A stretch of 64,000 nt of DNA, from contig OW679197.1 of NCBI GenBank assembly GCA_940337035.1, positions 57,371,903-57,435,902 of the forward strand, written 5' to 3'. The notes beneath the pieces were generated by a model. That model searched no databases and had not been told where the DNA came from. It saw only the letters and a list, made by a program, of their open reading frames with translations. The position numbers were made by a program, and so were the translations under genes. Positions 11,547-22,348 of the stretch are shown in pieces (positions within the stretch are counted from its first letter, which is position 1; the number at the start of each line of letters is the position of its first letter). The stretch comes from Agriotes lineatus. Taxonomy: Eukaryota; Arthropoda; Insecta; Coleoptera; Elateridae.

Positions 11547-14500
11547 CTATATTGTTTCTTCCACATTAAGGGTTCTTAAAGGATATTCTTCTACGGTTGA
11601 CTGGCGTTGTTTGGATTGATGCTTCCTTCGGTTGATCCTTTTTCGAATGTAGTAGACTGCTCCTATTAGAATAGCCCCTCCCAATAGGCTGCTTGTTATC
11701 CCGCTGGATAGATAGGAGTGGTGGCGGATGGTTTTCCAAGTAATGTCCTTTAGGTGCTGCTGGAATTCCAATTGTGAAGTTTGTAGATCCTCGAAGTGGT
11801 CTGATTGTTTTAGAACTGGCTCCTCTGCAATTTCTGAAAAGGAGTTGGGTGTTATTGTGTTGGTAAAATTGATGCTGACGGCCTTGGAATATCCTGCGAG
11901 GATCTTGAATTTCTTGCTATGCCTGGGGGTTAACGTATTCTTTGGAGTTTGTATGATGCAGTCTGACGAGATCTGAATTACACCTGTAGTGTTGACAGTG
12001 ACTTCTTCCCTATTGCCACTACAAGTGATAGCTATTCGGGTTGGCTTGTTGACTACGAACATCCAGGTATTTTCCATGTATGGTTGTTTCCAAATAATGG
12101 ACTGGATCTGATGTCTTCGTAGGCTGCACTGACTAATTTCTGTTCGATGATATATATCATCAATGATGCAATTTGGGTTATTTTCAATTCCTTTCACGAC
12201 TGTTGGACTGCAGATATACGTGTTTGGAGTAATTTGGAGATTTTCTTTGAATTCCTCATCTGTCTCTTGAAAGTACATTTGTAAGTTGTAATCCACAGCG
12301 AAGATCCCTTTGGGTACGTCGATCACCCAGTAGGACCCATTGTTAATTCGGAGAGGAATTGGAGTCACTTTGATTAAGGTATATTCGGTTTTTTCGACTA
12401 TGATGAAGTATCCTTGGACGTTGATGTAGATGTCATCATGTCCGATGTCGACCTTCAGGATTGGAGTCGGTAAAATTTCTAAATTTGGCGAGAGTTTACT
12501 GGTTGCATTTGCGAGGATTTGCTTGATTTGGGCAGGTGTTATTAACTCGTAAAAATTACCTTGTTGGAAATGAACGTTCAAAATGTTTGTGTGGTAATTT
12601 CGCAGTTCACTAATAACATTTGTGGCGACTTGATAGACACTGATGATGTGGATATTTAATCGGTTGGAGTCGGTTGCCTTATACCACTTGTCCATGTTGT
12701 TGATCGCCCTGATTCCTTGGTTCAGCTTCTCTTGGAAATGTTCCAGTTTCTGATCGATTCGTTCTTCGGTCTCATTAAATCTTGAAAGTGCTGACAGCAA
12801 GAATTTGGATTGTTGACTGTCCATTTTTATTAATTCCTGTTGATTTTTGTCGAGTCTGTCAATATCTTGATAGACCTCGTCATTTACTCCGAAAATTGAC
12901 GTTAGTACAGTCCCAAGCACTCCTCGTTTCTCTCGTCTTGCTATGATATCTTCCATGCCAGTTTTAATCCATTCCATATGCCTTTTTTGTTCCAGAAGAT
13001 GATGCACCAATGTCTTGCATAACGTATCTTCGGACAGTTCTTTCGCAGAGTTGCAGAGGTCGTCGAATTTGTCCACCATGTCGGTAACTGTTTCGAAGTC
13101 TTCTTCGATCTTCCCCCTCTCGAACTGGATTTCGATCCTGAATGTTCCTCGTTCAATCTTCCCGTGTCCAATATGCTCTACATAGTACCCGCTGTCTGGT
13201 TTTTGTATGTTGAATTCTGCCTTACTCGATGTATTTGTAGTAAGGAGAGTAAATATTAGTAGAAACATTTTCCATTTGGACGTGACAGTTTTCTTTGGTG
13301 CTGGGAATGATTGTGTGTGGGTGCTGTTGGCCGAAATTTTTTCTTCAGGCTCTGGTTCCTGCGATTCTTCGTTATTTGGTAATGGAATGATACTGCCTAT
13401 GGAACGTTTTAATTGATGTCCTCCTGATTTCTGGATGGTTATTACTCGTACTGATCCATCGGTTGCAGGATGAATGTCGGCAACTCTCGCTAATGGCCAT
13501 TTACTAGGATTAATGTTTTCTTCTTTGATTAGCACCAGGTCACCAACTTTTATATTCTCCACCGGTTTTTTCCATTTGTTTCTTTGCTGCAATCCATGAA
13601 GGTAGTCTGAGCTCCATGATTTCCAAAAATCTTGCTTGATTTTTTGGATCAATCTCCAGCGATTTGACAGATTTGTAGATATTGGTGTGCTGATTGGGTC
13701 CGGTGGTGAGATTATCTCTCTTCCTATCAGGAAATGGCCTGGTGTCAATGCACTGGTGTCTTCAATATTGTTGCCTTGTGGGCACAGAGGACGTGAGTTT
13801 AAGCAGGCTTCTATTTGGCAAAGCAAAGTTGTTAATTCTTCGAATGTTAGAGTAGCGTTGCCAATGGTTCTCTTCAGATGATGCTTCATTGATTTTACTC
13901 CTGCTTCCCATATTCCTCCGAAGTGTGGGGCTACTGGGGGGATGAAGTGCCATTGAGTACCAATGGTGGATAAATTTTCTTGGATAACTGGGCCTTCCAT
14001 TGCTTGACGGATTTCCTTGTCCAAGACCTTCCTTGCTCCAACGAAATTCGTTCCGTTGTCGCTATAAAGATGTGCACAGCGTCCTCTTCGGGCGATGAAC
14101 CTCCTGAAGACTGCTAGGAAGCTGTTAGTTGTCATGTCGCTGACAGCTTCTAAGTGTATTGCCTTGGTTGATAGACAGACAAAAACAGCAATGTATCCCT
14201 TGGATGAAGAATGCCCTCTTCCTTTAGATGTTCGGATTTGTATTGGACCGGCATAGTCCACTCCTGAATGGAAGAATGGCGGGGTTGAATTAACTCTTGA
14301 TGGTGGAAGATTCCCCATTAATTGCTGGGCTGCCTCTGCCTTGAATCGGATGCATCGAAAGCATTTCTTGATGCTGGAACTGACGGCTTTCTTTGCGTTG
14401 ATGATCCAATATTTTCTTCGGACATAGGACAGTGTGAGCTGAGTGCCACCGTGTAAGGTGCGTAAATGTGCCTCATGGATTATTAATTTGGAAATATGAT

Positions 14501-17500
14501 TGGAATAAGGAAGGATAATTGGGTGTTTTTCGTGGTAGGATAGGTTCGAATTTTCTAGTCTTCCTCCAACACGTACGATTCCATGTTGATCGATGAATGG
14601 ATTGAGATTTGCGAGTTTGTTGTTGGAGTCCACACATTTTCTCTTTTGGAGTTGAGATCCTGTTGCCTTCAAAATAGGATCACTTCCTTGGACGACCTTG
14701 ATGAGTGTGAGGATGGTGTCTTCCATTTCTTTAACTGATAGACATCCTGGTTGAATGGGAAGACGCCTACACTTGTTGATGAATCTTCGGCAATAGGACA
14801 CAACTCGTACCATTCTTGTCAGAGACGAGAAGCGATGAATAATCTCGTTCTCGTCTTGATGAACTGTGGCTTGATGCACAGTGTAACCTTTTGCTTCTTC
14901 ATTGGTTGTGGCGGTGTCTGGTTGGCACGGCCATAACTCTTTGTTAATTAACCAACTTGGTCCCTCCCACCATAGTGTATGTTCCTTTAATTTCCCTGGA
15001 CTAGTACCTCTGGAGATGACGTCTGCAGGATTTTCTTCTGACTTGACGTGGTTCCAATGTTGGGCCGGAATCAGGTGGTTGATTTCGGCTACGCGGTTGG
15101 CGACGAATGTCTTCCATCTTACTGGATCTCCCTTAATCCAACCTAGTGTGACCATGGAATCGGTCCAGGCGAAGATAGATACCTTAGGAATGTCCAGTGC
15201 TGTAATTACCCGTTGTAATAGATTAGAAAGTAGTACTGCTGCGCAGAGTTCTAGTCTGGGTAGGGTTGCCTTTGCTCGAGCTGGTGCCACCTTGGATTTG
15301 GCTAATAATAATGATACTTTGGATTGGCCTGATGACGTGATGACTCTGGAGTAGACCACGGCTCCAATAGCTCTTTCGGAAGCGTCACAGAATCCATGTA
15401 GTTCCATTTGGGCTTCCATTTTGGTAAAAAGCCACCTTGGTAAAGTAATTTCTTCTACTGATTTGAGTTGAGATTTAAATGTTTCCCATTTGCCTTGGAT
15501 ACATTCTGAGACTGGGTCGTCCCACTTGACATTTTCGAGCCATAGCTCTTGGATGAGTAGTTTAGCAGTGATGATGATGGGTGCTAACCAACCCAAAGGG
15601 TCGAAAATTTTAGCGACTTCGGATAATATGCTACGTTTTGTGGATCCCTTTTGCTTCACATCCACCTTGAAGCAAAACACGTCTTCATATGGAGACCAGT
15701 GAACGCCCAATGACTTCTTTAAGCCGTCCTCACTTATTTCGAGGTAGGTTTGCTCCTTCAATTCTTCGGGTAGTTCTTGTATGATGGCTAATTCATTACT
15801 GCACCATTTATGTAGGGTAAAGCCTCCACGTTTTAATAAGGAAATTAACTGACCTTGCTGCTTGATTGCTTCTTCTAAAGTGTCGGCTCCGGAGAGTACA
15901 TCGTCCACATAGAAATCTCTCTTCACAACTTCCGCTGCTAATGGAAAAGAAGATTTTTCGTCCTCTGCTAATTGGTGCAAGGTTCGGATGGCCAGATAGG
16001 GAGCTGATGCGGTTCCATACGTGACGGTGCATAACCTGTATTCCCTGATTGGCTGTGATTGATCGAATCTCCATAAGATTCGTTGATACTCCTGGTCTTG
16101 GCTGTCCATCTTGATTTGTCGGTACATTTTCTCAATGTCCGCAGAGAAGACGACCTTGTGAGTTCTCCATCGGAGTAGAATGTCGACCAGTTCTTGCTGA
16201 AGTTTCGGTCCAGCATACATGACTTCGTTTAAGGACTTTCCATAAGATGCCTTGTTCGAAGCGTCGAAGACGACACGGAGCTTCGTTGATGAACTTGCTT
16301 CTCGAATTACGCCGTGGTGTGGGATGTAATACTTGCCATTGTTTTCTTGCTTCTTTTCTACTCTTTCCATATGTCCTAGATCTAGATATTTTTGCATGAA
16401 TTTCTTGTATTGGATTTCTAGATCTTGGTCTTGTCTCAGCTTCTTTTCCAGATGTAGTAATCTTGCCAATGCCGAAGGTTTGGATTTTCCCATGCTCTCT
16501 GGAGTTTGCTTAAATGGAATCTTGACTATGTATCTGCCATCCTGGTCTCGTTGCACTGTGTCTGTGAATTTATTCTCACATACCTGGTCGTCTGGGGAAA
16601 TTTTTCGTTTAGTGGAAACTTCTTCTATGTTCCAGAATTTTTGTAACTGCTCATCTTCTTCGATTTTGGCAACCATGGTGTTGACTTTAATGATTTCGTT
16701 ATGTTGTCTTCCAATGGTTCCAGATAAGATCCAGCCCAGCTCGGTATTTTGTCCTAAGATGCCATCCTTGGTTTTAGTGATTCCTTCTAGAATTATTTTT
16801 GAATATTCTTCGGCTCCTAGAATTATGTCTATGGGGCCAGGTTGGTTGAAGGTTGGATCGGCGATAAAAATATTGCTCCAGGAATTGATATTTATGTTTG
16901 GGATAGGGGATGAAGGCATGGCTTTGGTAAGTTTGGGAAGTATTAGTAAATTTACAGGTAGGGAAAAGTTACTTGAAAATCTAGGTGTGATCAAACCTGG
17001 GATTTTCCATTTGGCAATTTTTGGCTCGCTGTTCCCAATTCCTGTGATTTCAGCTCGAACTTTGGTCCTGGGTAACCCCAATAATTCGGCTGATGCTTCC
17101 GTGATAAACGACCCCTGAGACCCGGGATCTATTAATACTCGTAGTAGATGAGTCATCCCGGATGCTGCCTTTACTTGAACCATTGCTGTGGCAAGTAGAA
17201 CTTGGCTCTCCTGTGCGCCTACATTGGCGGTGATGATGTCCGACTTCGGCTTCTTTTCTGGAGCGTTGGAAGTCTTCATAGCTGCTGCATGAGCTGACGT
17301 TCTCATCCTTTGGGCAGGGAGCGGCCTTGATGGTGGCTGCGCCTTATGAAGCAGAGTATGATGCGGGAAGCGACAGATCCTACAATTAAAATAGGCACGA
17401 CATGGAATATTTGAATCGTGCCGCAAGCATCGATAGCACAATCGATTGGTTTTTACTGCTTCTAGTTTTTCATGGGTAGGTAGCCTCTGGAATTGACTAC

Positions 17501-18773
17501 AGTTGTCGATGTAATGATCTCCATGGCACAGCTTGCAATTTAGGGATGCGGAAGCGTAATTCTTCTGTGGTCTTTCCTGCGCGGGCTTTCGAGCTCCATC
17601 TATGGATTCTAGGGATTGGAACCGCACTTGCAGGAAAGCCATTAAATTTTGGTGATCCTGGACTTCATTTGGACATTGAAGCGACTGTTCATATAATTTG
17701 TTGGTTTCAGGATCCCATTTTCGAGCGATAGCTCTGTTAATCCACGGACCCCAACTGTCCGTGGAGATGCCTAAATTTTTGATTGCCTCCACACATTCCT
17801 TGATGGAGTCGTGCAATCGTTTTAACCCTTGGGCTGACTCTTTGGAGAGGACCGGCAGATCGAATATGGTATCTAGCAATTTAGTTAAAATAAGGCGATT
17901 ATTTTGATACCTTTGTTGCAGCAGATTCCAGGCGGTGTTGTAGTTTGCTTGGGTAACAGCTAGATGCTGGATCAGTCGGCTTGGCTCTCCCTTAAGATGC
18001 GTCTTTAAATATTGCATCTTGATGACATCGTCCATATTCTGGTTGTCATCTACTAATTTGGTGAACAGGTCCTTGAAAGTGGCCCATTCCTCATAATTTC
18101 CCTCGTATATGGGGATTTTGACTTGAGGAAGCGAGATGGCTGCTGCTTGCTCGTTCCTTGTTGGCGCTTGCAATAAAATAATTAAATTTCTGTACCTGTC
18201 TTCCAACGTAGTATATTCAGGACTGAAGTGCATTTGTTCTGAAGCCATGTCGTTTGACATAACTTCTTCGTCCATCTCGACCACACGATCCCATTTTTCT
18301 CTTAATTCCCTTGTCGTGATGGCGGGCCTCCCTAATTCTTGTGTTAGCTCGGCGTCGTCCATCGCTTGCTTAAAATTCTGGATCCGAATCTGCAGTTTTC
18401 GGATACGAACCTTTTGCTCGGGGTTAGCCACCATTTCCTCTTGTGTTCTGCTTGCGGAGGGGTTGGAAATTTCCGTTGCTTTTGAACAGCTCTGCAAGTA
18501 ACTTTTTGCTTCGCCGTATATGGCTTTAATTTGGTCGTAATACCCTGTTTTAAAATAATTATGAGTTGGAATACTTAGCTGCCCCAATTTTGCATGATTC
18601 TCAGTTGCAGTGTTCCAAAGTTCGTCCAGCGTCTTGTTGCGACTGGCGATGTAGGCTTCATTTTTTCGGCTGGCAGGGTCCTTTTTGCTGTTGGATAATA
18701 TTTGCTTTATCTTCTGCGCGAGCTCTTCTTGGGCGATAGCTAAGTTGTTGAATTCCTCCATGTTGTTGGCCAT
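11547..18773 (-). CDS. BEL/Pao Gag-Pol-Env-like polyprotein (2408 aa), intact
   Basis: One uninterrupted frame. In order: a gag-like DUF1759 region around residues 200-390; two cysteine-rich zinc-binding clusters (about 411-468); a DUF1758-type aspartic protease with active-site DPGS near 549; reverse transcriptase with YVDD at 955-958; RNase H with DAS and TDSM motifs; integrase with an HH-CC zinc segment and catalytic D1506, D1572 and E1623; and a DUF5641-type domain after the integrase. From Met1836 to the end is an envelope-like region. It has a hydrophobic leader at its start, a dibasic furin-type site ending at Arg1950, a hydrophobic stretch just after it, a coiled-coil-like segment, and a transmembrane helix at about 2353-2376 followed by basic residues. 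This layout fits the class I fusion glycoproteins of insect errantiviruses and baculovirus F. There is no stop or frameshift between pol and env, so env expression would need proteolysis or splicing. I saw no inactivating lesion, so recent activity is plausible. Confidence 0.93.
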   Translation of the reverse strand: MANNMEEFNNLAIAQEELAQKIKQILSNSKKDPASRKNEAYIASRNKTLDELWNTATENHAKLGQLSIPTHNYFKTGYYDQIKAIYGEAKSYLQSCSKATEISNPSASRTQEEMVANPEQKVRIRKLQIRIQNFKQAMDDAELTQELGRPAITTRELREKWDRVVEMDEEVMSNDMASEQMHFSPEYTTLEDRYRNLIILLQAPTRNEQAAAISLPQVKIPIYEGNYEEWATFKDLFTKLVDDNQNMDDVIKMQYLKTHLKGEPSRLIQHLAVTQANYNTAWNLLQQRYQNNRLILTKLLDTIFDLPVLSKESAQGLKRLHDSIKECVEAIKNLGISTDSWGPWINRAIARKWDPETNKLYEQSLQCPNEVQDHQNLMAFLQVRFQSLESIDGARKPAQERPQKNYASASLNCKLCHGDHYIDNCSQFQRLPTHEKLEAVKTNRLCYRCLRHDSNIPCRAYFNCRICRFPHHTLLHKAQPPSRPLPAQRMRTSAHAAAMKTSNAPEKKPKSDIITANVGAQESQVLLATAMVQVKAASGMTHLLRVLIDPGSQGSFITEASAELLGLPRTKVRAEITGIGNSEPKIAKWKIPGLITPRFSSNFSLPVNLLILPKLTKAMPSSPIPNININSWSNIFIADPTFNQPGPIDIILGAEEYSKIILEGITKTKDGILGQNTELGWILSGTIGRQHNEIIKVNTMVAKIEEDEQLQKFWNIEEVSTKRKISPDDQVCENKFTDTVQRDQDGRYIVKIPFKQTPESMGKSKPSALARLLHLEKKLRQDQDLEIQYKKFMQKYLDLGHMERVEKKQENNGKYYIPHHGVIREASSSTKLRVVFDASNKASYGKSLNEVMYAGPKLQQELVDILLRWRTHKVVFSADIEKMYRQIKMDSQDQEYQRILWRFDQSQPIREYRLCTVTYGTASAPYLAIRTLHQLAEDEKSSFPLAAEVVKRDFYVDDVLSGADTLEEAIKQQGQLISLLKRGGFTLHKWCSNELAIIQELPEELKEQTYLEISEDGLKKSLGVHWSPYEDVFCFKVDVKQKGSTKRSILSEVAKIFDPLGWLAPIIITAKLLIQELWLENVKWDDPVSECIQGKWETFKSQLKSVEEITLPRWLFTKMEAQMELHGFCDASERAIGAVVYSRVITSSGQSKVSLLLAKSKVAPARAKATLPRLELCAAVLLSNLLQRVITALDIPKVSIFAWTDSMVTLGWIKGDPVRWKTFVANRVAEINHLIPAQHWNHVKSEENPADVISRGTSPGKLKEHTLWWEGPSWLINKELWPCQPDTATTNEEAKGYTVHQATVHQDENEIIHRFSSLTRMVRVVSYCRRFINKCRRLPIQPGCLSVKEMEDTILTLIKVVQGSDPILKATGSQLQKRKCVDSNNKLANLNPFIDQHGIVRVGGRLENSNLSYHEKHPIILPYSNHISKLIIHEAHLRTLHGGTQLTLSYVRRKYWIINAKKAVSSSIKKCFRCIRFKAEAAQQLMGNLPPSRVNSTPPFFHSGVDYAGPIQIRTSKGRGHSSSKGYIAVFVCLSTKAIHLEAVSDMTTNSFLAVFRRFIARRGRCAHLYSDNGTNFVGARKVLDKEIRQAMEGPVIQENLSTIGTQWHFIPPVAPHFGGIWEAGVKSMKHHLKRTIGNATLTFEELTTLLCQIEACLNSRPLCPQGNNIEDTSALTPGHFLIGREIISPPDPISTPISTNLSNRWRLIQKIKQDFWKSWSSDYLHGLQQRNKWKKPVENIKVGDLVLIKEENINPSKWPLARVADIHPATDGSVRVITIQKSGGHQLKRSIGSIIPLPNNEESQEPEPEEKISANSTHTQSFPAPKKTVTSKWKMFLLIFTLLTTNTSSKAEFNIQKPDSGYYVEHIGHGKIERGTFRIEIQFERGKIEEDFETVTDMVDKFDDLCNSAKELSEDTLCKTLVHHLLEQKRHMEWIKTGMEDIIARREKRGVLGTVLTSIFGVNDEVYQDIDRLDKNQQELIKMDSQQSKFLLSALSRFNETEERIDQKLEHFQEKLNQGIRAINNMDKWYKATDSNRLNIHIISVYQVATNVISELRNYHTNILNVHFQQGNFYELITPAQIKQILANATSKLSPNLEILPTPILKVDIGHDDIYINVQGYFIIVEKTEYTLIKVTPIPLRINNGSYWVIDVPKGIFAVDYNLQMYFQETDEEFKENLQITPNTYICSPTVVKGIENNPNCIIDDIYHRTEISQCSLRRHQIQSIIWKQPYMENTWMFVVNKPTRIAITCSGNREEVTVNTTGVIQISSDCIIQTPKNTLTPRHSKKFKILAGYSKAVSINFTNTITPNSFSEIAEEPVLKQSDHFEDLQTSQLEFQQHLKDITWKTIRHHSYLSSGITSSLLGGAILIGAVYYIRKRINRRKHQSKQRQSTVEEYPLRTLNVEETI

Positions 18774-18845
18774 TTTCTGGGAACTGGGTGGTTGGCAGAT
18801 GTTGTCTTCTTCTCGGGATGTGTTTTTTCGTTAGTTGGAGACAGA

Positions 18846-18862
18846 TCCGGCTCGAAGGACCA
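18846..18862 (-). promoter_or_regulatory. Primer binding site, tRNA-Tyr type
   Basis: In element sense the 17 bases after the 5' LTR begin TGGTCCTTCGAGCCGGA. They are complementary to the 3' end of eukaryotic tRNA-Tyr (...TCCGGCTCGAAGGA plus CCA). The site abuts the LTR with no gap, which fixes the LTR boundary at 18863. The tRNA identity comes from remembered tRNA-Tyr sequence. Confidence 0.8.
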
Positions 18863-19527
18863 TGAACAGAGATGCCTGAGAGGCTGTATCAGGACTCCGT
18901 TACTTTGCGCTGATTCTATCCGTCAAGCACGTAAACAAGACTGTGTTTACGTTTTAAACCAATGTAGTCAATGGTACTTGAAACGGACGGCAGTAGAGAC
19001 ACTAACCCTCGGAGCACAGCCTCATGCCCCGTGAATATTATGGCTTAGAAAGGGTAGTGAATGAATCAAACATTAAATGCAGATTGGTTTTATTATGAAA
19101 ATAGACTAGTATTTATACAAATAAAAAATGCTTAACGCAGTAACAATATCAAAGTTCATATGTACAGTTTAGTAGGTCAAAGTGTTTAAATTACAAAACA
19201 GCAGATAAGCAATTGTGCAGGTTTATTTCCTGGTCGAGCGAAGGTCGCCCGTTGAACTCGCTGCTGTGGGTCGATATTATGCAAGAAGTGCAGAATTGCG
19301 TTTTCCTGGTTTTTAACTCATACGATTGTGTAATAACACTGGTTTTTAAATTACGAATAATGTTTCGTAAATTTGAACTGAAATATATAGTTTTAATCTA
19401 ATTTAAACATATTAAATTTAGTAATTGGTGATAGCAATATTAAATAAATTGCATTTAAAAGCCATGCAACTGGATTTCGTAAATTTTAGAAAATAAAATT
19501 TATGTGTGTTTAAATCAAGTTTAAACA
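18863..19527 (-). repeat. 5' LTR of the BEL/Pao element
   Basis: Starts TGAACAGAG and ends TTTAAACA on the plus strand. It is nearly identical to the other LTR over 18863-19160 (a handful of differences) and again over the last ~40 bp. Between about 19161 and 19480, the U3-like part in element sense, the two LTRs differ extensively. Confidence 0.88.
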
Positions 19528-20250
19528 GCAGCAACTAAGCAGAGCGCCAGCAGGTGTCGAAAATGCGATAAGGCTAGCGGCTTGGCCTCCGAGAAAAACT
19601 CGTGATTGAAACTGGTAATAAAGAGCTAAGAAAAAATGTAATTCCTATGCGAACAACAAAACAGAAAAGCGACATCTTACCTGATCATAATCAGCCCTTA
19701 GGAACACAAAGCTCATAGAAATCGGTTGAGCGCACGTAATTTGACTTGAACAAACAAACTTTAGCCACGCCGGTGACGGCTGGCCAAAGCGAGGGCAGCA
19801 AGTGCCTCGGACGAAAATTTCATGCCCAAAAGAAGACTCGCACTCTGATAAGAGATAGCGCGGGTCGAGAGGGCATCGCGCAAACGACAGGAACTTGATG
19901 CAGGTACAAAATACGCTGCTTTGGAAAATTTACGAATTCGAAATGCAAAGGATTTATAATTCAACTAAAAATATACAGGTTAAGCCTGAAATAATTGAAT
20001 AACTGGCGAAACAATTTAGCGGAGCCAAAAAATTGTTTCACTTGTATGACAGCAATTGTCGATCTGGTCTTTTCAATTAAAAAAAACTTTATATTCTAAA
20101 TATTTTTCCACATGTATAAAAATAAGCAGTCCATCTGGCAACAATATTCTATTCTGGCTAATTATAGTAAATTAGTTTAGTTACAACTATTAAATAATAA
20201 GCGCATTATATATCCAACTCTAAATACAAAAAGCGGCTCATATTACACAA

Positions 20251-20276
20251 GTGGAATATGAAATTTCATATTCCAC
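20251..20276. repeat. 26-bp perfect palindrome
   Basis: The half-site GTGGAATATGAAA is followed immediately by its exact reverse complement, with no loop. It lies about 45 bp from the hairpin at 20322 and may be part of the same small mobile element. Confidence 0.8.
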
Positions 20277-20321
20277 AGGAATTTTTTAGTAGTGGGCTAC
20301 ATTGTTTATAAATAACATTAA

Positions 20322-20393
20322 CGTTGAGGTTATCAGGTTAAGTTTTGCGTCAGTTCCGACACAGACTGGCGCAAAACATAACCTGCTAACCTC
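20322..20393 (+). repeat. Dispersed hairpin repeat, copy 1
   Basis: Imperfect inverted repeat. The left arm GAGGTTATCAGGTTAAG then TTTTGCGTCAG pairs with CTGGCGCAAAACATAACC and GCTAACCTC. It is followed by GACTTACAGTGTGACCAAC. The same hairpin plus this flank occurs in reverse orientation at 55240-55357, so the two are copies of one small dispersed family rather than chance palindromes. Confidence 0.75.
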
Positions 20394-20794
20394 GAATGTG
20401 ACACAGACTTACAGTGTGACCAACTCTATACATAGTTGTAGATAATATATTGTATTTGACACCCATATAATGGGTGTATTACACTTGTATGATTACAACA
20501 CCCTTTTTTCGGTTCGTGTGTAAACTTCATTCTCGTGTAATGTAGCCAATATTATATACTTGTTAAATAAAATACTATTATAAGTTCATGTTTGATAAGC
20601 CTGTAGTGTCACTTGTTTCTGCCTAATACTCTTACATCGTTCACTACCATTTTTTTCCTAAATTCAGGGTGTAAGACATGGAAACCAGGTCTTTTTAACT
20701 TATTCGAAGTACTCTAAGCCAATTCTATTGTAACCCGACTTTATTTCATAGTTCACTGTGTAATTTTATAATATTTGTTCTTCTTCCTCTTATT

Positions 20795-20990
20795 ATAGGC
20801 CAGTGGCCTGTTTTAACCACAAAGTGGTTTTATGAGCCATCTTTGTCCGTAGGCCCGGTAGGTGGCTAGCCTTGCCCGTCGAACTTGAGGAGGAGTTCCT
20901 TTGTTTAGGGGTTAACGACTACCACAGGTGTTAGCCTGGTAGCCGGGGAGCAAAGTTTGTTGATTTTTATTTTTTATTTTTTGGGCCGCA
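20795..20990. other. GC-richer block in AT-rich spacer, unassigned
   Basis: About 200 bp containing GGCCAGTGGCCTG, CCCGGTAGGTGGC and GCCTGGTAGCCGGG, then a T-rich run of TTTTTATTTTTT type. It looks like the end of a retroelement (the T-rich side could be a tail on the minus strand), but there is no coding sequence to confirm that. Confidence 0.3.
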
Positions 20991-22318
20991 AATGATCAAT
21001 TTCCTGGTAAGATTTTAGGTACCCCATCCGCTCCTGAAACTTACATTGTTTTAGGCAAACTAATAATTACTATATAATCAATAAAAAAATGCTCTCTACT
21101 CGAACGATTAGATAAAAACTAATTAGCAAAAGCGACACCATAATTATGTTGTGCTAAATAAAGAAAGATGTTTCTTTAGGTAGAAAGTAATGTAATTCTT
21201 TTGAGTGTAATGTAAAATGATTTGACTATGCATTCGCATATTTCATAGATTTCAAATTTAGCTATATATTTTACATAATAATTATTAAGTAGTATTTACA
21301 AAATTTAATTTAGCAAAGTTAGCAATATATCAGTAAGATAACCAATGTATTAACGATAAAATGAAAAGGTTGGAGGTCGTCCCACTTATATATAATATAT
21401 GAGGCCAGCAAACAATGGCGTAACAATCTCAACTTGTGTTACACACACTATTGGTTTAAATATTTTTCATAAATTTACCATATAAGAAACTAACAATAGT
21501 AGACACATAAACATCTTTTCCAATTAAAAGGAGAATATATGAAAATGACAAACCCTAGCAACAACTTTATTTTATATTAATTTGCTTAAATATACGGAAG
21601 TATAGTAATAATGATTTGTAATCATACCCCGAAATTCTATTTAACCCCAAGGCTGCTATGTGTAGAGTAAATAACGGGAGAGATGCTTTTATGTAAATAC
21701 AATGTGTAAAATAGAGACGTACCTTTTCCACAGAATTTATAGTTTAGTTAGTTACAGCTTTAGTTGTCAGGATTTTAATGAAATAATTTACCTCATTAAA
21801 AGCATTCTGTTAAATCAACTAAATTATAATTTATAACTTTATGCAGCTATCCTATTTAGTCAAAGCTACAAATAGTCTATGGAACTCGCTTTATGGGGGA
21901 TCAAATAAACAGTTCGCCACTGCCAGCTATTGATCGAGTTATAGAGTTGTAATCATGGGTTAAGGCTCAAATACGGCATTGGGGTCAATCTTCCTTCCAG
22001 GCGATTTCACTAAACATTTAATTTCAATGTACGTTTAATCAATTTTAATATATTTTTATATGGTTCAATACAAATAAACTTCTACTGAAGCTAAATGTTT
22101 TGATTAGAATCTTTAAAATTGCGAATTTATTTCTAGGATAGGACTATAATTAAACTTCTGACATCATGACATTAATAAATGTTTTGAATGGAGATTTTAA
22201 TTTAGTTACGTACACTTACGGCAATGAAGTCATGACGTTGAAATGCTGTTTTTAATTTGTTGTGGCACACTGGGCACGATTACAAACCAGTTGTGCATAC
22301 AGTTTGTCATCGCTCACT

Positions 22319-22326
22319 GTCAGTTC
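22319..22326 (+). promoter_or_regulatory. Putative initiator (TCAGT) of the protease homologue gene
   Basis: An arthropod-type initiator TCAGTT starts at 22320, 29 bp upstream of the ATG at 22349. It would give a 5' untranslated leader of about 27 nt. I see no TATA box 25-35 bp upstream. The ATG context is A-rich (AAAAAAT before ATG). Confidence 0.4.
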
Positions 22327-22348
22327 GAAGTTGAACTTTTAAAAAAAT

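Larger units (their letters stand above)
10846..19527 (-). mobile_element. BEL/Pao (roo-like) LTR retrotransposon, 8.7 kb, with env-like region
   Basis: Two LTRs of about 663 and 665 bp flank a single 2408-codon ORF on the minus strand. Both LTRs start TG and end CA. A tRNA-Tyr-type primer binding site abuts the 5' LTR exactly. The domain order is gag-like, protease, reverse transcriptase, RNase H, integrase, env-like, which is the BEL/Pao order. The single long frame resembles that of Drosophila roo. No target site duplication is visible: the five bases before 10846 (GCGAA) do not match those after 19527 (GCAGC). No clear polypurine tract is seen next to the 3' LTR. Confidence 0.92.
19528..22310. 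other. AT-rich spacer without a gene
   Basis: No ORF or exon is convincing here. It holds a 26-bp perfect palindrome, one copy of a dispersed hairpin and a GC-richer block (each listed). The rest, 20991-22310, is AT-rich and featureless to my reading. Confidence 0.55.

Noticed and set aside
16333..17118. 261-codon plus-strand ORF inside the BEL element
   Set aside because: Antisense shadow of the intact Gag-Pol frame, without domain similarity.
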